A DNA stretch of 64,000 bases from Rhizobium mesosinicum (GCF_019511345.1 NZ_JAEUAK010000001.1:744001-808000), one strand, 5' to 3'; positions 50,091 through 58,173 are shown, numbered from the stretch's first letter. Notes: a model not told the origin generated them from the sequence alone. Translations and numbers: made by a program.

Positions 50091-50993
50091 TCACTCGCCG
50101 GCAAGGATGCGGGCGAGTTCCGCCTTGCTTGGGAAGGCCGAGCGCGTACCCCGGCGACCGACGGTGATGGCGGCGGCTGCGGTTGCGTGATGGATGGCCC
50201 TGACGTCGAGCGCGGTGGAGCGGAGCGCGGCCGAGGCAAGTGCCACCGCCATGAAAGTGTCGCCGGCGCCGGTCGTGTCGACGACCTCCGTGGCAAGGGC
50301 AGGAACGGTTGCAAGCACCTGAAGTCCGCTTGCCAAGATAGCCCCATCGCCGCCGAGCGTCAGCACGGTCTGCGACACGCCGGCTTCGGCCAGGCGACGG
50401 ATCGCAGCCTTGCCGGAGGATCCGGTCAGGCTTTCGGCCTCGCCCCTGTTGAGAAAGGCGATGTCGATAAGCGGCCAGAGTTCGGCAAAATAAGGCCGGA
50501 GCGGCGAGGGATTGAAGGCGGTCTGCAGGCCACGGGATCTGGCCTCGGTGAGAATGCCGCGGGTGACGTTTTCGCTGAGATTGCCTTGCAGCACGACGAG
50601 GTCGCCGTTGATGGCATCGCCAAGCGGGGCAAGCGCCTCCGACAAGGTCAAGGCTTCGGCCGATTCCGTTGTGGTAACGATGGCGTTTTCGCCATCCGGC
50701 GTAGTGAAGATGATGGAGAAATCGCTGGAGCGGCTCGGGCTGCCCAACAGATGGGCGTCCAATGTCTCACCGGCTAGCTGCTCGCGGATCGTCTGGGCGC
50801 GGAAATCCTCGCCGACAGCCGACACGAGCGTCGTCGGAAGGCCGGTGCGGCCCATGACGATGGCCTGATTGGCTCCCTTGCCGCCAAGGTCGCGGGTTTC
50901 CTCCCGACCAAGGATCGAGGCGCCCGCTTCGGGCATGGACATTACGGAAATGGTTTCGTCGACGGCGACGTTACCGATGACATAGGCACGCAT
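50091..50993 (-). CDS. PfkB-family sugar kinase (ribokinase-like), antisense within the operon
   Basis: 300 residues from the ATG at 50993; an upstream extension lacks a ribosome site. The signature RDLGGKGANQAIVMGRTGLP is near residues 34-53, and the C-terminal VVDTTGAGDTFMAVALA near 245 holds the catalytic Asp and anion hole. It phosphorylates a furanose sugar or nucleoside at the hydroxymethyl group with ATP. It is read opposite to all neighbours: tail to tail with the GATase-like gene and head to head with the BtpA gene, whose ATG is only 26 bp away. Function must fit the operon. Confidence 0.92.
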   Translation of the reverse strand: MRAYVIGNVAVDETISVMSMPEAGASILGREETRDLGGKGANQAIVMGRTGLPTTLVSAVGEDFRAQTIREQLAGETLDAHLLGSPSRSSDFSIIFTTPDGENAIVTTTESAEALTLSEALAPLGDAINGDLVVLQGNLSENVTRGILTEARSRGLQTAFNPSPLRPYFAELWPLIDIAFLNRGEAESLTGSSGKAAIRRLAEAGVSQTVLTLGGDGAILASGLQVLATVPALATEVVDTTGAGDTFMAVALASAALRSTALDVRAIHHATAAAAITVGRRGTRSAFPSKAELARILAGE

Positions 50994-51019
50994 GGCTGGC
51001 TTTCGGAAAGGAAAGAAAA

Positions 51020-51862
51020 ATGCAGCAGATATCGGATAAGGCCACAAGCGCCATACGGGAAATATTCGGCACTGACAAGGCGTTGATCGGGATGATCCAT
51101 TGCCCGCCTTTCCCGGGTGCTCCGCGCTATCGGAGTGCCGCGATGGAGACGATCTATGACACCTGCATGCGCGACGCGGATGCGCTCGTCAAAGGCGGCA
51201 TCCACGGATTGATCGTCGAAAATCACGGCGATATTCCCTTTTCCAAGCCAGAGGATATCGGCCACGAGACCGCAGCCTTCATGTCGGTCGTGACCGACCG
51301 CATCGCGCGTGCCGCCGGCGTGCCGCTTGGCATCAACGTGCTTGCCAATGCGCCGATCCCGGCCTTCGCGATCGCGGCGGCAGGCGGTGCGCGCTTCATC
51401 CGCGTCAATCAATGGGCGAACGCTTATGTCGCCAATGAAGGCTTCATGGAGGGCCGGGCGGCGGAGGCCATGCGCTACCGCTCGGCTCTGCGCGCCGAGC
51501 ATATCAAGGTGTTTGCCGACAGCCATGTGAAGCACGGCGCGCATGCCATCACTGCTGACCGCACGATCGACGAATTGACCCGTGACCTGGCCTTCTTCGA
51601 TGCGGATGTGGTGATTGCCACCGGCCAGAGAACAGGCAATAGCGCGACGATGGAAGAGATCGAGGAAATCGGCGCCGCCACCCATCTGCCGCTGCTCGTC
51701 GGCTCGGGTGTGACCAAGGAGAACATCGTCGAGATCCTGAAACGCACCAACGGCGTCATCGTCGCCTCGTCGCTCAAGGAGGGGGGCGTCTGGTGGAACC
51801 CTGTGGAGCCGGCACGCGTCGCAGCCTTCGTCGAAGCCGCAAAACCCGGCCTGGAGGCGTAA
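51020..51862 (+). CDS. BtpA/SgcQ family protein
   Basis: 280 residues with GGAAAGGAAAG just before the ATG. TIM-barrel family BtpA/SgcQ motifs are ALIGMIHCPPFPGAPRY near residue 21, GIHGLIVENHGDIPFSKPED near 60 and GINVLANAPIPAFAIAAAGG near 105. LLVGSGVTKENIVEIL near 230 is a phosphate-binding-like element. The family includes E. coli SgcQ of an uncharacterised sugar operon and BtpA of cyanobacterial photosystem assembly. Function here is likely sugar metabolism; the exact reaction is unknown. Confidence 0.88.
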   Translation: MQQISDKATSAIREIFGTDKALIGMIHCPPFPGAPRYRSAAMETIYDTCMRDADALVKGGIHGLIVENHGDIPFSKPEDIGHETAAFMSVVTDRIARAAGVPLGINVLANAPIPAFAIAAAGGARFIRVNQWANAYVANEGFMEGRAAEAMRYRSALRAEHIKVFADSHVKHGAHAITADRTIDELTRDLAFFDADVVIATGQRTGNSATMEEIEEIGAATHLPLLVGSGVTKENIVEILKRTNGVIVASSLKEGGVWWNPVEPARVAAFVEAAKPGLEA

Positions 51863-51867
51863 GGATT

Positions 51868-52512
51868 ATGGGCAGCACCCTCTCGCAGCAGATGCTCGAC
51901 GAGAACCGTGACGTGTTCGAAGCCATGGTGAACCATCGTTTCGTCGAGGATATCAAGGCTGACCGTCTTTCAAACGAGGCATTCGAGCGATACCTTGTCT
52001 TCGAAGGCGCCTTCGTCGACACGGCGATCGCTATCTTCTCCTATGCCACCGCCAAAGCCGAAACCATTGCCCAGAAGCGCTGGCTGATCGGCGTTCTGGA
52101 TGCGCTCGCAAACCAGCAGATCGCCTATTTCGAAAAGACCTTCGCAGCACGCGGCATCGACCCTTCGCGCTATGATACCGGCCGGTCCGATGTCGCGGCA
52201 TTCCGCGACGGCATGCTGGCAATTGCCCGCGACGGCGGTTTTCTCGACACAATTGCTGCCATGTTTGCCGCCGAATGGATGTATTGGACCTGGTCGACGG
52301 CGGTAAGCTCGACCGCAATCAGCGATCCCCTGCTCAAGGAATGGGTCGCCCTTCACGCAGAACCCGAGTTCGAGGCGCAGGCGCGCTGGCTGAAGGCTGT
52401 TCTGGACGAAGCGGGTGAGACAATGGATCCTGCCGAACGCAAGCGGTTGAGCGCCATTTTCGGCCGTGCTCAACGCCTGGAGATCAATTTCCACGAAGCA
52501 GCCTATTCCTGA
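51868..52512 (+). CDS. TenA/thiaminase-II-like protein
   Basis: 214 residues from the ATG at 51868 (AAGGATT upstream, 5 bp after the previous stop). All-helical TenA fold: NHRFVEDIKADRLSNEAFER near residue 22, YLVFEGAFVDTAIAIFSYAT near 43 and a C-terminal EIN-FHEAAYS end. The catalytic Cys of TenA_C enzymes is absent; the aligned position reads FAAEWMYWTW with Glu, as in the TenA_E class. TenA_E proteins can act on thiamin breakdown products, but in this catabolic operon another amine hydrolysis is possible. Confidence 0.8.
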   Translation: MGSTLSQQMLDENRDVFEAMVNHRFVEDIKADRLSNEAFERYLVFEGAFVDTAIAIFSYATAKAETIAQKRWLIGVLDALANQQIAYFEKTFAARGIDPSRYDTGRSDVAAFRDGMLAIARDGGFLDTIAAMFAAEWMYWTWSTAVSSTAISDPLLKEWVALHAEPEFEAQARWLKAVLDEAGETMDPAERKRLSAIFGRAQRLEINFHEAAYS

Positions 52513-52523
52513 GAAGTCGTGCG

Positions 52524-52845
52524 ATGACTGCAGATGTCGACATCGATGTCGCGCGGCTGCTGGGTCGCCTCGACCAGTTTGCCGAGATCGGCGCGACCGC
52601 ATGCGGCGGCGTCAATCGCCAGGCTCTGACCGCGCTCGACCCGGACGCACGGGCGCTGCTGGCAGACCTGGCGAAAGCGCGGGGTTTTGATGTTTTTCAG
52701 GATCCGTCGCCCAATCTTTTCATTCCGGCAGGGACGACCGCGCGTCTTGATCGGCAGTCACCTCGATAGCCAGCCAGCTGGCGGCCGCTTCGATGGCGCC
52801 CTCGGAACGCTCTCTGCCTTCCAGGTTCTCGAAAAGCGTATAGGA
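52524..52845 (+). pseudogene. Broken N-carbamoyl-L-amino-acid hydrolase (M20-type Zn hydrolase)
   Basis: The first ~72 codons (RLLGRLDQFAEIGATACGGV, then DPSPNLFI) match the N-terminus of HyuC/AmaB-like amidohydrolases. Then a frameshift near 52740 leads into VLIGSHLDSQPAGGRFDGAL, the family's first zinc-ligand motif, in another frame. Sequence similarity stops near 52845, and the rest (some 300 residues) is missing. The 3' end runs into the opposite-strand CDP-alcohol phosphatidyltransferase gene. It was probably the last gene of the CUT2 operon before truncation. Confidence 0.82.
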
Positions 52846-52864
52846 TGCGGGTATCGCCACTTCG

Positions 52865-53506
52865 TCAGCGGCGCTTGAGGCGCGAGACCAATGTCATCGA
52901 GCGGCGGATGGCCGTGAGTGCTGCTCCCACCGCAATTGCGCCGAGACCGATCGTCAGGATCTGGTTCTGCCCGCCCCATAATGGCTCGAGAAGGGATGCC
53001 AATCCCGCCGCCGTGATCGTCGCCATCCGGTGCTGCTTGGCCATCGGGCCGGAGAAGTCGCTGGGATTGCCGGTGGCGCGGCCGAGTTCCCGGACATAAG
53101 CTGTCAATACAGCGAACGCTCCGGCCGCCCAGCCGAGTCCCGGCATGCCGATGCCATATCCGACGCCGGCAAATATCATCAGGTCGGCGACGCGATCCGG
53201 AAACTCGTTCCAGAAAGGACCGTCAGCCTCTCCCTTTCCGCCTTCGACCGCGACCATGCCGTCGAATAGATTACAAAGAAGGCGTGCCTGGCAGAATAGA
53301 ACCGCCAGCAGCAGGCAGCAGGCACGCGGCAAGCCCGTTGTCTGTCCCGCCAGATAGAAAGCAACGCCGGCGATTGCTGCCGCCAGCATGCTGGCTTGCG
53401 AGATCCGGTTCGGCGTGATGGCTCGCGCGGCCATCCATCGCGCAATTGCGCTCGCCCAGCGCGTATTGCGGCTCGCCAGCGGCCTCCTGTCTCCTGTCTC
53501 CATCAT
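52865..53506 (-). CDS. CDP-alcohol phosphatidyltransferase-family membrane protein
   Basis: 213 residues from the ATG at 53506, overlapping the upstream stop by 4 bp. Several hydrophobic helices include ASMLAAAIAGVAFYLAG. The catalytic region reads LFDGMVAVEGGKGEADGPFW followed by NEFPDRVAD, so the three key Asp of DG-x2-AR-x8-G-x3-D-x3-D are present but the Arg is Val and the spacing is longer. It would join a CDP-diacylglycerol or CDP-alcohol to an acceptor in the inner membrane. The altered motif makes the acceptor uncertain. Confidence 0.83.
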   Translation of the reverse strand: MMETGDRRPLASRNTRWASAIARWMAARAITPNRISQASMLAAAIAGVAFYLAGQTTGLPRACCLLLAVLFCQARLLCNLFDGMVAVEGGKGEADGPFWNEFPDRVADLMIFAGVGYGIGMPGLGWAAGAFAVLTAYVRELGRATGNPSDFSGPMAKQHRMATITAAGLASLLEPLWGGQNQILTIGLGAIAVGAALTAIRRSMTLVSRLKRR

Positions 53507-53898
53507 GTGTCGAAACCTCGTCGTGCGGAGATCGAATAATTGTAGATCGCTGCGTAAGTCGTCGATACCAGCAGCGGCAGAGCGATGGTCCGGAATATCT
53601 CCGGTGTGCTGCTGACCGCATGGATTGTCACGAGAATGCTTGCCGAGCCGAGGCAGGCGATCAGCGGCGGCGCCCAAAATCGTGTCGAACCGCTGAAGCG
53701 GCTCGAAAGCCAGTCGATTACCGATTTCAGGAAAAGCGTCAGGCAGGCGGATATCGCACCCTGCACGAGACCGGCAAGGAGCGGCGCTGGCATGACATGA
53801 GCGCGATTGGCGAAGATGGCCCAGCCGCCCATCGCCAGAAAGGCGAACAGGACGTGGACCACGCCGCTGCGCAAAATACGTTGCAGCACGACAGGCAT
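53503..53898 (-). CDS. Hypothetical membrane protein of the phospholipid operon
   Basis: 131 residues from the ATG at 53898, which overlaps the cdsA-like stop by one base; upstream open codons lie inside cdsA. Four hydrophobic segments are visible (VVHVLFAFLAMGGWAIFA, PLLAGLVQGAISACLTLFL, FWAPPLIACLGSASILVTI, and TIALPLLVSTTYAAIYNY). No family is recognised. Coupled translation with cdsA and the phosphatidyltransferase suggests a membrane partner or lipid-handling role. Confidence 0.72.
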   Translation of the reverse strand: MPVVLQRILRSGVVHVLFAFLAMGGWAIFANRAHVMPAPLLAGLVQGAISACLTLFLKSVIDWLSSRFSGSTRFWAPPLIACLGSASILVTIHAVSSTPEIFRTIALPLLVSTTYAAIYNYSISARRGFDT

Positions 53899-54845
53899 CA
53901 GAGCGACCACCAGTAGCGGGTAAGATGGAAGAAGATGGGTGCCGAAAAGACGACGGAATCCAGCCTGTCGATCAATCCGCCATGGCCTTCGATGAGATTG
54001 CCCCAGTCCTTGACACCGCGGTCGCGTTTGATCGCCGACATGACAAGCCCCCCGAAGAAGCCCATCAACGTGATGACAAAGGCGAGAATCCCTGCCTGAA
54101 GCGGTGTGAAAGGTGTAATCCACCAGAGGCCGGCTCCGATCAGGGTGGCGCTGATGATGCCGCCGGCAAAGCCCTCGACTGTTTTCGACGGCGACAGTCT
54201 GGGTGCAATCTTCGTGCGTCCGAACAGTTTGCCCCAGACATATTGCAGGACATCGCTGAGCTGGACGACGATCACCAGAAAGGCGATTAGCAGCACATTG
54301 CGGCCCTCATATCCCGGTATTTTCAAGGTCAGCAAAGCCGGAACATGGGACGCGCAAAAAACGCAGATCATCAAGGCCCACTGGACTTCCGCGATGCGAA
54401 CGAGAAAGCGCTCGGTGTCGCCTCTCAATACCGAAATGATCGGCATCAGCAGGAAGGCATAGACCGGGATGAAGATCGAAAAGATGCCGTATTGTTCAGC
54501 CCAAAGGAGAAAATACTGGATCGGAACGACGACGAAGAAGGCTGCCGCTAGCGCCCAGTGATCCGCCCTTCTTGTATTGATGAGGGTTACGAATTCGCGA
54601 AGTGCTGCGAATGAACAAAAGCCAAACAGGATCAAAACGCCGATACGGCCCGCTATGAAAGCAAGGCCGATCAGGACGACCATGACCCACCACGCCTTGA
54701 TCCGCGCGTTGAGGTTTTCGACGGCCGCATTCGAACCGTTCGGCGAGAAGCGTTGCTGCAATATGTAACCGATGACTGACGCAACGATCAGAACACCGAA
54801 GATCCCAGCAACAAGCGTCATGAGATCGGAATTCGCGCCACTCAT
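53898..54845 (-). CDS. Phosphatidate cytidylyltransferase (CdsA-like)
   Basis: 315 residues with about eight transmembrane helices. It makes CDP-diacylglycerol from phosphatidate and CTP in the inner membrane. The C-terminal CDS signature is complete: SAIKRDRGVKDWGNLIEGHG followed by GLIDRLDSVVFS, near residues 265-297. LSDVLQYVWGKLFGRTKI near 195 and LSPSKTVEGFAGGI near 220 are typical. It lies in a plsC-like, cdsA-like operon rather than in the usual uppS-cdsA-dxr setting, so it is likely a second copy dedicated to this pathway. Confidence 0.92.
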   Translation of the reverse strand: MSGANSDLMTLVAGIFGVLIVASVIGYILQQRFSPNGSNAAVENLNARIKAWWVMVVLIGLAFIAGRIGVLILFGFCSFAALREFVTLINTRRADHWALAAAFFVVVPIQYFLLWAEQYGIFSIFIPVYAFLLMPIISVLRGDTERFLVRIAEVQWALMICVFCASHVPALLTLKIPGYEGRNVLLIAFLVIVVQLSDVLQYVWGKLFGRTKIAPRLSPSKTVEGFAGGIISATLIGAGLWWITPFTPLQAGILAFVITLMGFFGGLVMSAIKRDRGVKDWGNLIEGHGGLIDRLDSVVFSAPIFFHLTRYWWSL

Positions 54846-55486
54846 TCACCACCGCCCACAGTGTTCGGAGCCAAGGCCAGGAGAGCGGCCTGCATCCGTT
54901 CGAGAAAATCATCCTTGATTTCGCCCGGCGCGATCTGCAAAGCGCTGCCGAAGGTAACTGTGCAGATCAACGGTATCGGGACGATCTCACCCTTTGGCAT
55001 TACGCGGTTCAGATTGCTGATCCAGACCGGCACGAGATCGACGTCAGGGCGCGCCGCAGCTAAGTGATAAATCCCGCTTTTGAACGGGAGGAGTTTTGCA
55101 TCGGACTGGTTTCGGGTTCCCTCCGGAAAGAGAATGAGGGACGAACCGGCATCGATGGCCGAGGCCATCTGCGTGACGGGATCTTCCGTCCGCTTGTCCC
55201 GCTCCCTCGCGATCAGCACCGCATTGAAGACATCGCTGCCGATGAAGCGATTGAGCCGGGACTTCAGCCAGTATTCGGCCCCTGCGACCGGACGGGTCCG
55301 ATGACGCAGTCTTGGCGGCAATACCGTCCAGACCAGCACGAAATCGCCGTGGCTGGAGTGGTTGGCGTAGTAAACGCAGGGGCGGGAAGGCAGCCCTGCC
55401 TCGGGCCACACGGCGCGGACCGCCGTGACTGCGCGGGCGAACAGGACAATTACCGTCGCCGCGGCCGTTGTAAGCAAAGCCTTCAT
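54842..55486 (-). CDS. 1-acyl-sn-glycerol-3-phosphate acyltransferase (PlsC-like)
   Basis: 214 residues. It acylates lysophosphatidate to phosphatidate at the inner membrane. The catalytic NHSSHGDF (H-x4-D) is near residue 43, FPEGTRN near 121 binds glycerol phosphate, and VPVWISNLNR near 153 is a late family motif. An N-terminal hydrophobic helix (LLTTAAATVIVLFARAV) anchors it. It begins the four-gene phospholipid operon and overlaps the cdsA-like start by 4 bp. Confidence 0.92.
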   Translation of the reverse strand: MKALLTTAAATVIVLFARAVTAVRAVWPEAGLPSRPCVYYANHSSHGDFVLVWTVLPPRLRHRTRPVAGAEYWLKSRLNRFIGSDVFNAVLIARERDKRTEDPVTQMASAIDAGSSLILFPEGTRNQSDAKLLPFKSGIYHLAAARPDVDLVPVWISNLNRVMPKGEIVPIPLICTVTFGSALQIAPGEIKDDFLERMQAALLALAPNTVGGGE

Positions 55487-56107
55487 TCACCGCTCTGTCG
55501 ATGTTAGCCGGATCATTAATCGAAACTCTAGCATTGTCATCGCCCGAAGGAAGGGGCTTTGCACGTTGTCAGCCGAAAGGCGTAGACGAGTTGTCGGGCT
55601 CCGGCCGAAGTGAATGGACATCAAGGTCGGCGATCCGTTGCGATAATCGAGATGTACGACGAGCTCGCCCGAAAAAGCGGAACCCGGTCACAGGCAGTCG
55701 ACTCCCAGCTTCTGCTGTGCACTACGTTGAAACGCCTGCGGCGGACCCTCTCGACGTGTTCGCGTGAGGGTAGCTTCCCGCACGTTCAGTGCAGGGCGCG
55801 CCGCCATGCAGCAACGCGCGACGACTCCGCTTTCGGATGCACCCGGCTAAATGATCAAACCGGAGATGATTGATCGCGCCGTCGATATTGCGGCTGAAAA
55901 AGCCTGATCGGGCCGCGCCCGAAATCTTGCCGCAATCGCGCGCATCCGCAGGTGCCAGGAACCAATGCGGGTGCAGGCCGCTCGACGCGAAAACGGCCGG
56001 GCATCACGCCCGGCCGCTCCCTTTAGGGTGAGCACCCGGCCTGCCATCCTGTCACAGATCACAGACCAGGCGCCCTTGCGCTTCCATTGCCCCCAGAAGC
56101 GCAGTCC
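55487..56107. other. Intergenic region, no gene recognised
   Basis: This 621-bp stretch lies between the plsC-like start and the Bax-inhibitor stop. It contains the promoter side of the phospholipid operon and the terminator of the Bax-inhibitor operon. Open frames here are short and match nothing I know. The middle part has lower coding character than the flanks, so it may be decayed DNA. Confidence 0.45.
55994..56016 (-). terminator. Rho-independent terminator of the sigma/anti-sigma/BI-1 operon
   Basis: CGGCCGGGC pairs perfectly with GCCCGGCCG around a 5-nt loop. On the minus strand the stem is followed by TTTT. It lies about 90 bp after the Bax-inhibitor stop codon. Confidence 0.8.
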
Positions 56108-56824
56108 TTATTCCCGCTCGCCCGTGAAGTTGAGCAGAAGCTGGAAGATGTTGACGAAGTTCAGGTAGAGCGAGAGCGCGCCGAAGACGGCCAGCTTCTG
56201 GTTCGATTCCTGATCATAGTTTTCCGAATACTGTTCCTTGATGTTCTGCGTGTCGTAGGCTGTGAGGCCGACAAAGACGACGATGCCGATGACCGAGATC
56301 GCGAATTGTAGGGCGGACGAGCCAAGGAAGATGTTGACGATACCGGCAATGATGATGCCGAACAGGCCCATCATTAGGAACGAACCCATCTTCGAAAGGT
56401 CACGTTTTGTCGTGTAGCCGTAGAGGCTGATCGCGCCGAACATCGCAGCGGTGATGAAGAAGGTCTGCGCGATGCTCGTCTTGGTGAAGACCAGGAAGAC
56501 GGAGGCGAGGGACAGACCCATAACGGCGCAGAAGGCCCAGAAGGTCATCTGTGCGGTGCTTGACGACATCGACTGGATGCGGAACGAGAAGAAGAAGACA
56601 AAGGCGAGCGGCGCCAGCATCACCACCCACTTGAGCGGCGTCTGGAAAATCGGCACGTAAAGCGCCGGCGTCGAGCCGACGATAAAGGCGACGATGCCGG
56701 TTATGACGAGGCCGAGCGCCATGTAGTTGTAGACGCGCAGCATGTGCTGGCGCAGGCCCTCATCGAAAAGGACCTGCGTATTGGCGGCGGAGCCGGTACC
56801 ATAGCGGGGATTGATCGGGTTCAT
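56108..56824 (-). CDS. Bax inhibitor-1/YccA family membrane protein
   Basis: 238 residues with seven predicted transmembrane segments, e.g. YNYMALGLVITGIVAFIVGS near residue 31 and IVNIFLGSSALQFAISVIGI near 162. The C-terminal YDTQNIKEQYSENYD near 188 is the BI-1 motif with the conserved Asp. Family members are pH-sensitive ion (Ca2+) leak channels in the inner membrane. It starts 20 bp after the anti-sigma stop and is followed by a strong terminator, so it belongs to the sigma factor operon. Confidence 0.93.
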   Translation of the reverse strand: MNPINPRYGTGSAANTQVLFDEGLRQHMLRVYNYMALGLVITGIVAFIVGSTPALYVPIFQTPLKWVVMLAPLAFVFFFSFRIQSMSSSTAQMTFWAFCAVMGLSLASVFLVFTKTSIAQTFFITAAMFGAISLYGYTTKRDLSKMGSFLMMGLFGIIIAGIVNIFLGSSALQFAISVIGIVVFVGLTAYDTQNIKEQYSENYDQESNQKLAVFGALSLYLNFVNIFQLLLNFTGERE

Positions 56825-56844
56825 GACTGATCTCCTCGGTTAAA

Positions 56845-57612
56845 CTAGTAGAGTGATCGGGCAAGCCGTTCGGCTGCCTGATCGAGATTGGTGCCGCCAT
56901 TGTCGGCGATCAGCGCGTAGGCAACGTCACCGATTTGCCAGTAGGCGGCTTCTGTCTTTTCAAGTGCGATATGGCTGACCGGCTTCACCTCGAAGGCGCC
57001 AGGCCGGACAGCGAAGAGCGACAGGCGCTTGCCGTCGACTTCCTCGATTGCCATTTCGACACTCGGTCCGAATTGCGACGGGAAGATCTGCACATCGGCA
57101 ACCTTCCAATCCCCAGGCAATTCGGGCATTACGATTGCGGTCGCAGCGCGGATATCCTCAGCACTGTAGGCCGGGGCCGTCTGCGACGGGATGGTTTCAC
57201 GAAGGGCTGCCGTGCGATACGCGCGCACTGCATCCTCGACATAGGCAGGTGCCGGAACCGAAGCCGCGACTTCAGTTGCCGTAAAGGCGCCGAAGGAATT
57301 ATGCGCCACCCAGCCGGCAGCCAGGAGAATACCAACAGCCGCGATACGCTGCACCGAGTGCAGGATGCGGCCGTAGGAAAGGCCGCGTTCCAGCCTGCGG
57401 GCGGCGTCGCGCGTCTCGGCGCGGCCAAAGGCACTTTCGCCTGCCAGCGCCAGGCGCAACTCGCCTTTCACGCTGAGATCGGCCATGACCTTGGCGGCGA
57501 TCGCGGGGTTCTCGGAAAGATAGGATTCCACCTGGATCCGTCGTGCGACATCGAGCTCGCCGTCTACATAGGCGTCGAGATCGGCATCGATGATCGGGTC
57601 AATCGCCTTCAT
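56845..57612 (-). CDS. Membrane-anchored anti-sigma factor
   Basis: 255 residues. The N-terminal cytoplasmic part (IDADLDAYVDGELDVARRIQ, then LSENPAIAAKVMADL) resembles RsiW/ChrR-like anti-sigma domains but has no Cys/His zinc motif. One transmembrane helix follows near residues 90-108 (IAAVGILLAAGWVAHNSFG). A periplasmic domain (~110-255) contains MPELPGDWKVADVQIFPSQF. It should bind the ECF sigma factor and respond to an envelope signal. It overlaps the sigma gene by 14 bp. Confidence 0.85.
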   Translation of the reverse strand: MKAIDPIIDADLDAYVDGELDVARRIQVESYLSENPAIAAKVMADLSVKGELRLALAGESAFGRAETRDAARRLERGLSYGRILHSVQRIAAVGILLAAGWVAHNSFGAFTATEVAASVPAPAYVEDAVRAYRTAALRETIPSQTAPAYSAEDIRAATAIVMPELPGDWKVADVQIFPSQFGPSVEMAIEEVDGKRLSLFAVRPGAFEVKPVSHIALEKTEAAYWQIGDVAYALIADNGGTNLDQAAERLARSLY

Positions 57613-58138
57613 TGCCGTTCCCTCCGACTAGTTTCAGATGCGCACTGCGCGGCGTCTTCTCTTCGAACTCGCGCAACTGGGCGCGGGCACGGGAAATGCG
57701 CGACATCAGCGTGCCGACCGGGATGCCGAGCGCATTGGCCGCTTCCTGATAGGACAGGTCCTCGATCGCCACGAGATGCAGCGCTTCGCGCTGCTCCTCC
57801 GGCAGATCGAAAAAGGCATTGCGCACCTGCTGCAAGCGCACCGCATGTTCCTGTGCGGCCGGCAGCGACTGTTCCGCTTCGACTGCCGCCTCATCATGGC
57901 GGCGCGTCAGTGAGCGGGCCTGCCGCACGCGGTCGATATGGGCATTGTGCAGGATGGAAAGCAGCCAGGTGCGCAGGTTTCCGCCGCTGCGGAAGCTCTT
58001 GCGCTTCTCGAAGGCCCGGATCAGCGCATCGTGGACCAGATCCTCCGCCTCGTCCGAATTGCGCACCAGCGAGCGCGCGTAGCGGCGAAGCGCTGCGAGC
58101 TGACCGATGACATCGAAGGGGCGTTCTTTCCGTTCCAT
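57599..58138 (-). CDS. ECF-type RNA polymerase sigma factor
   Basis: 179 residues from the ATG at 58138. Region 2 is ARSLVRNSDEAEDLVHDALI near residue 22 with GNLRTWLLSILHN near 52. Region 4 is LPEEQREALHLVAIEDLSYQ near 112 followed by EAANALGIPVGTLMSRISRA. It overlaps the anti-sigma gene. Upstream, GGAATAA and CGTATA are 15 bp apart and end 7 bp before the ATG, suggesting autoregulated and possibly leaderless transcription. A longer frame to 58219 would include the promoter and is rejected. Confidence 0.9.
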   Translation of the reverse strand: MERKERPFDVIGQLAALRRYARSLVRNSDEAEDLVHDALIRAFEKRKSFRSGGNLRTWLLSILHNAHIDRVRQARSLTRRHDEAAVEAEQSLPAAQEHAVRLQQVRNAFFDLPEEQREALHLVAIEDLSYQEAANALGIPVGTLMSRISRARAQLREFEEKTPRSAHLKLVGGNGNEGD

Positions 58139-58145
58139 GATTGAG

Positions 58146-58173
58146 TATACGAAAGCCTCGCAGATTTTATTCC
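58146..58173 (-). promoter_or_regulatory. ECF-type promoter of the sigma factor gene
   Basis: On the minus strand, -35 GGAATAA (58173-58167) and -10 CGTATA (58151-58146) are separated by 15 bp. Transcription would start within a few bases of the ATG at 58138. Confidence 0.55.
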
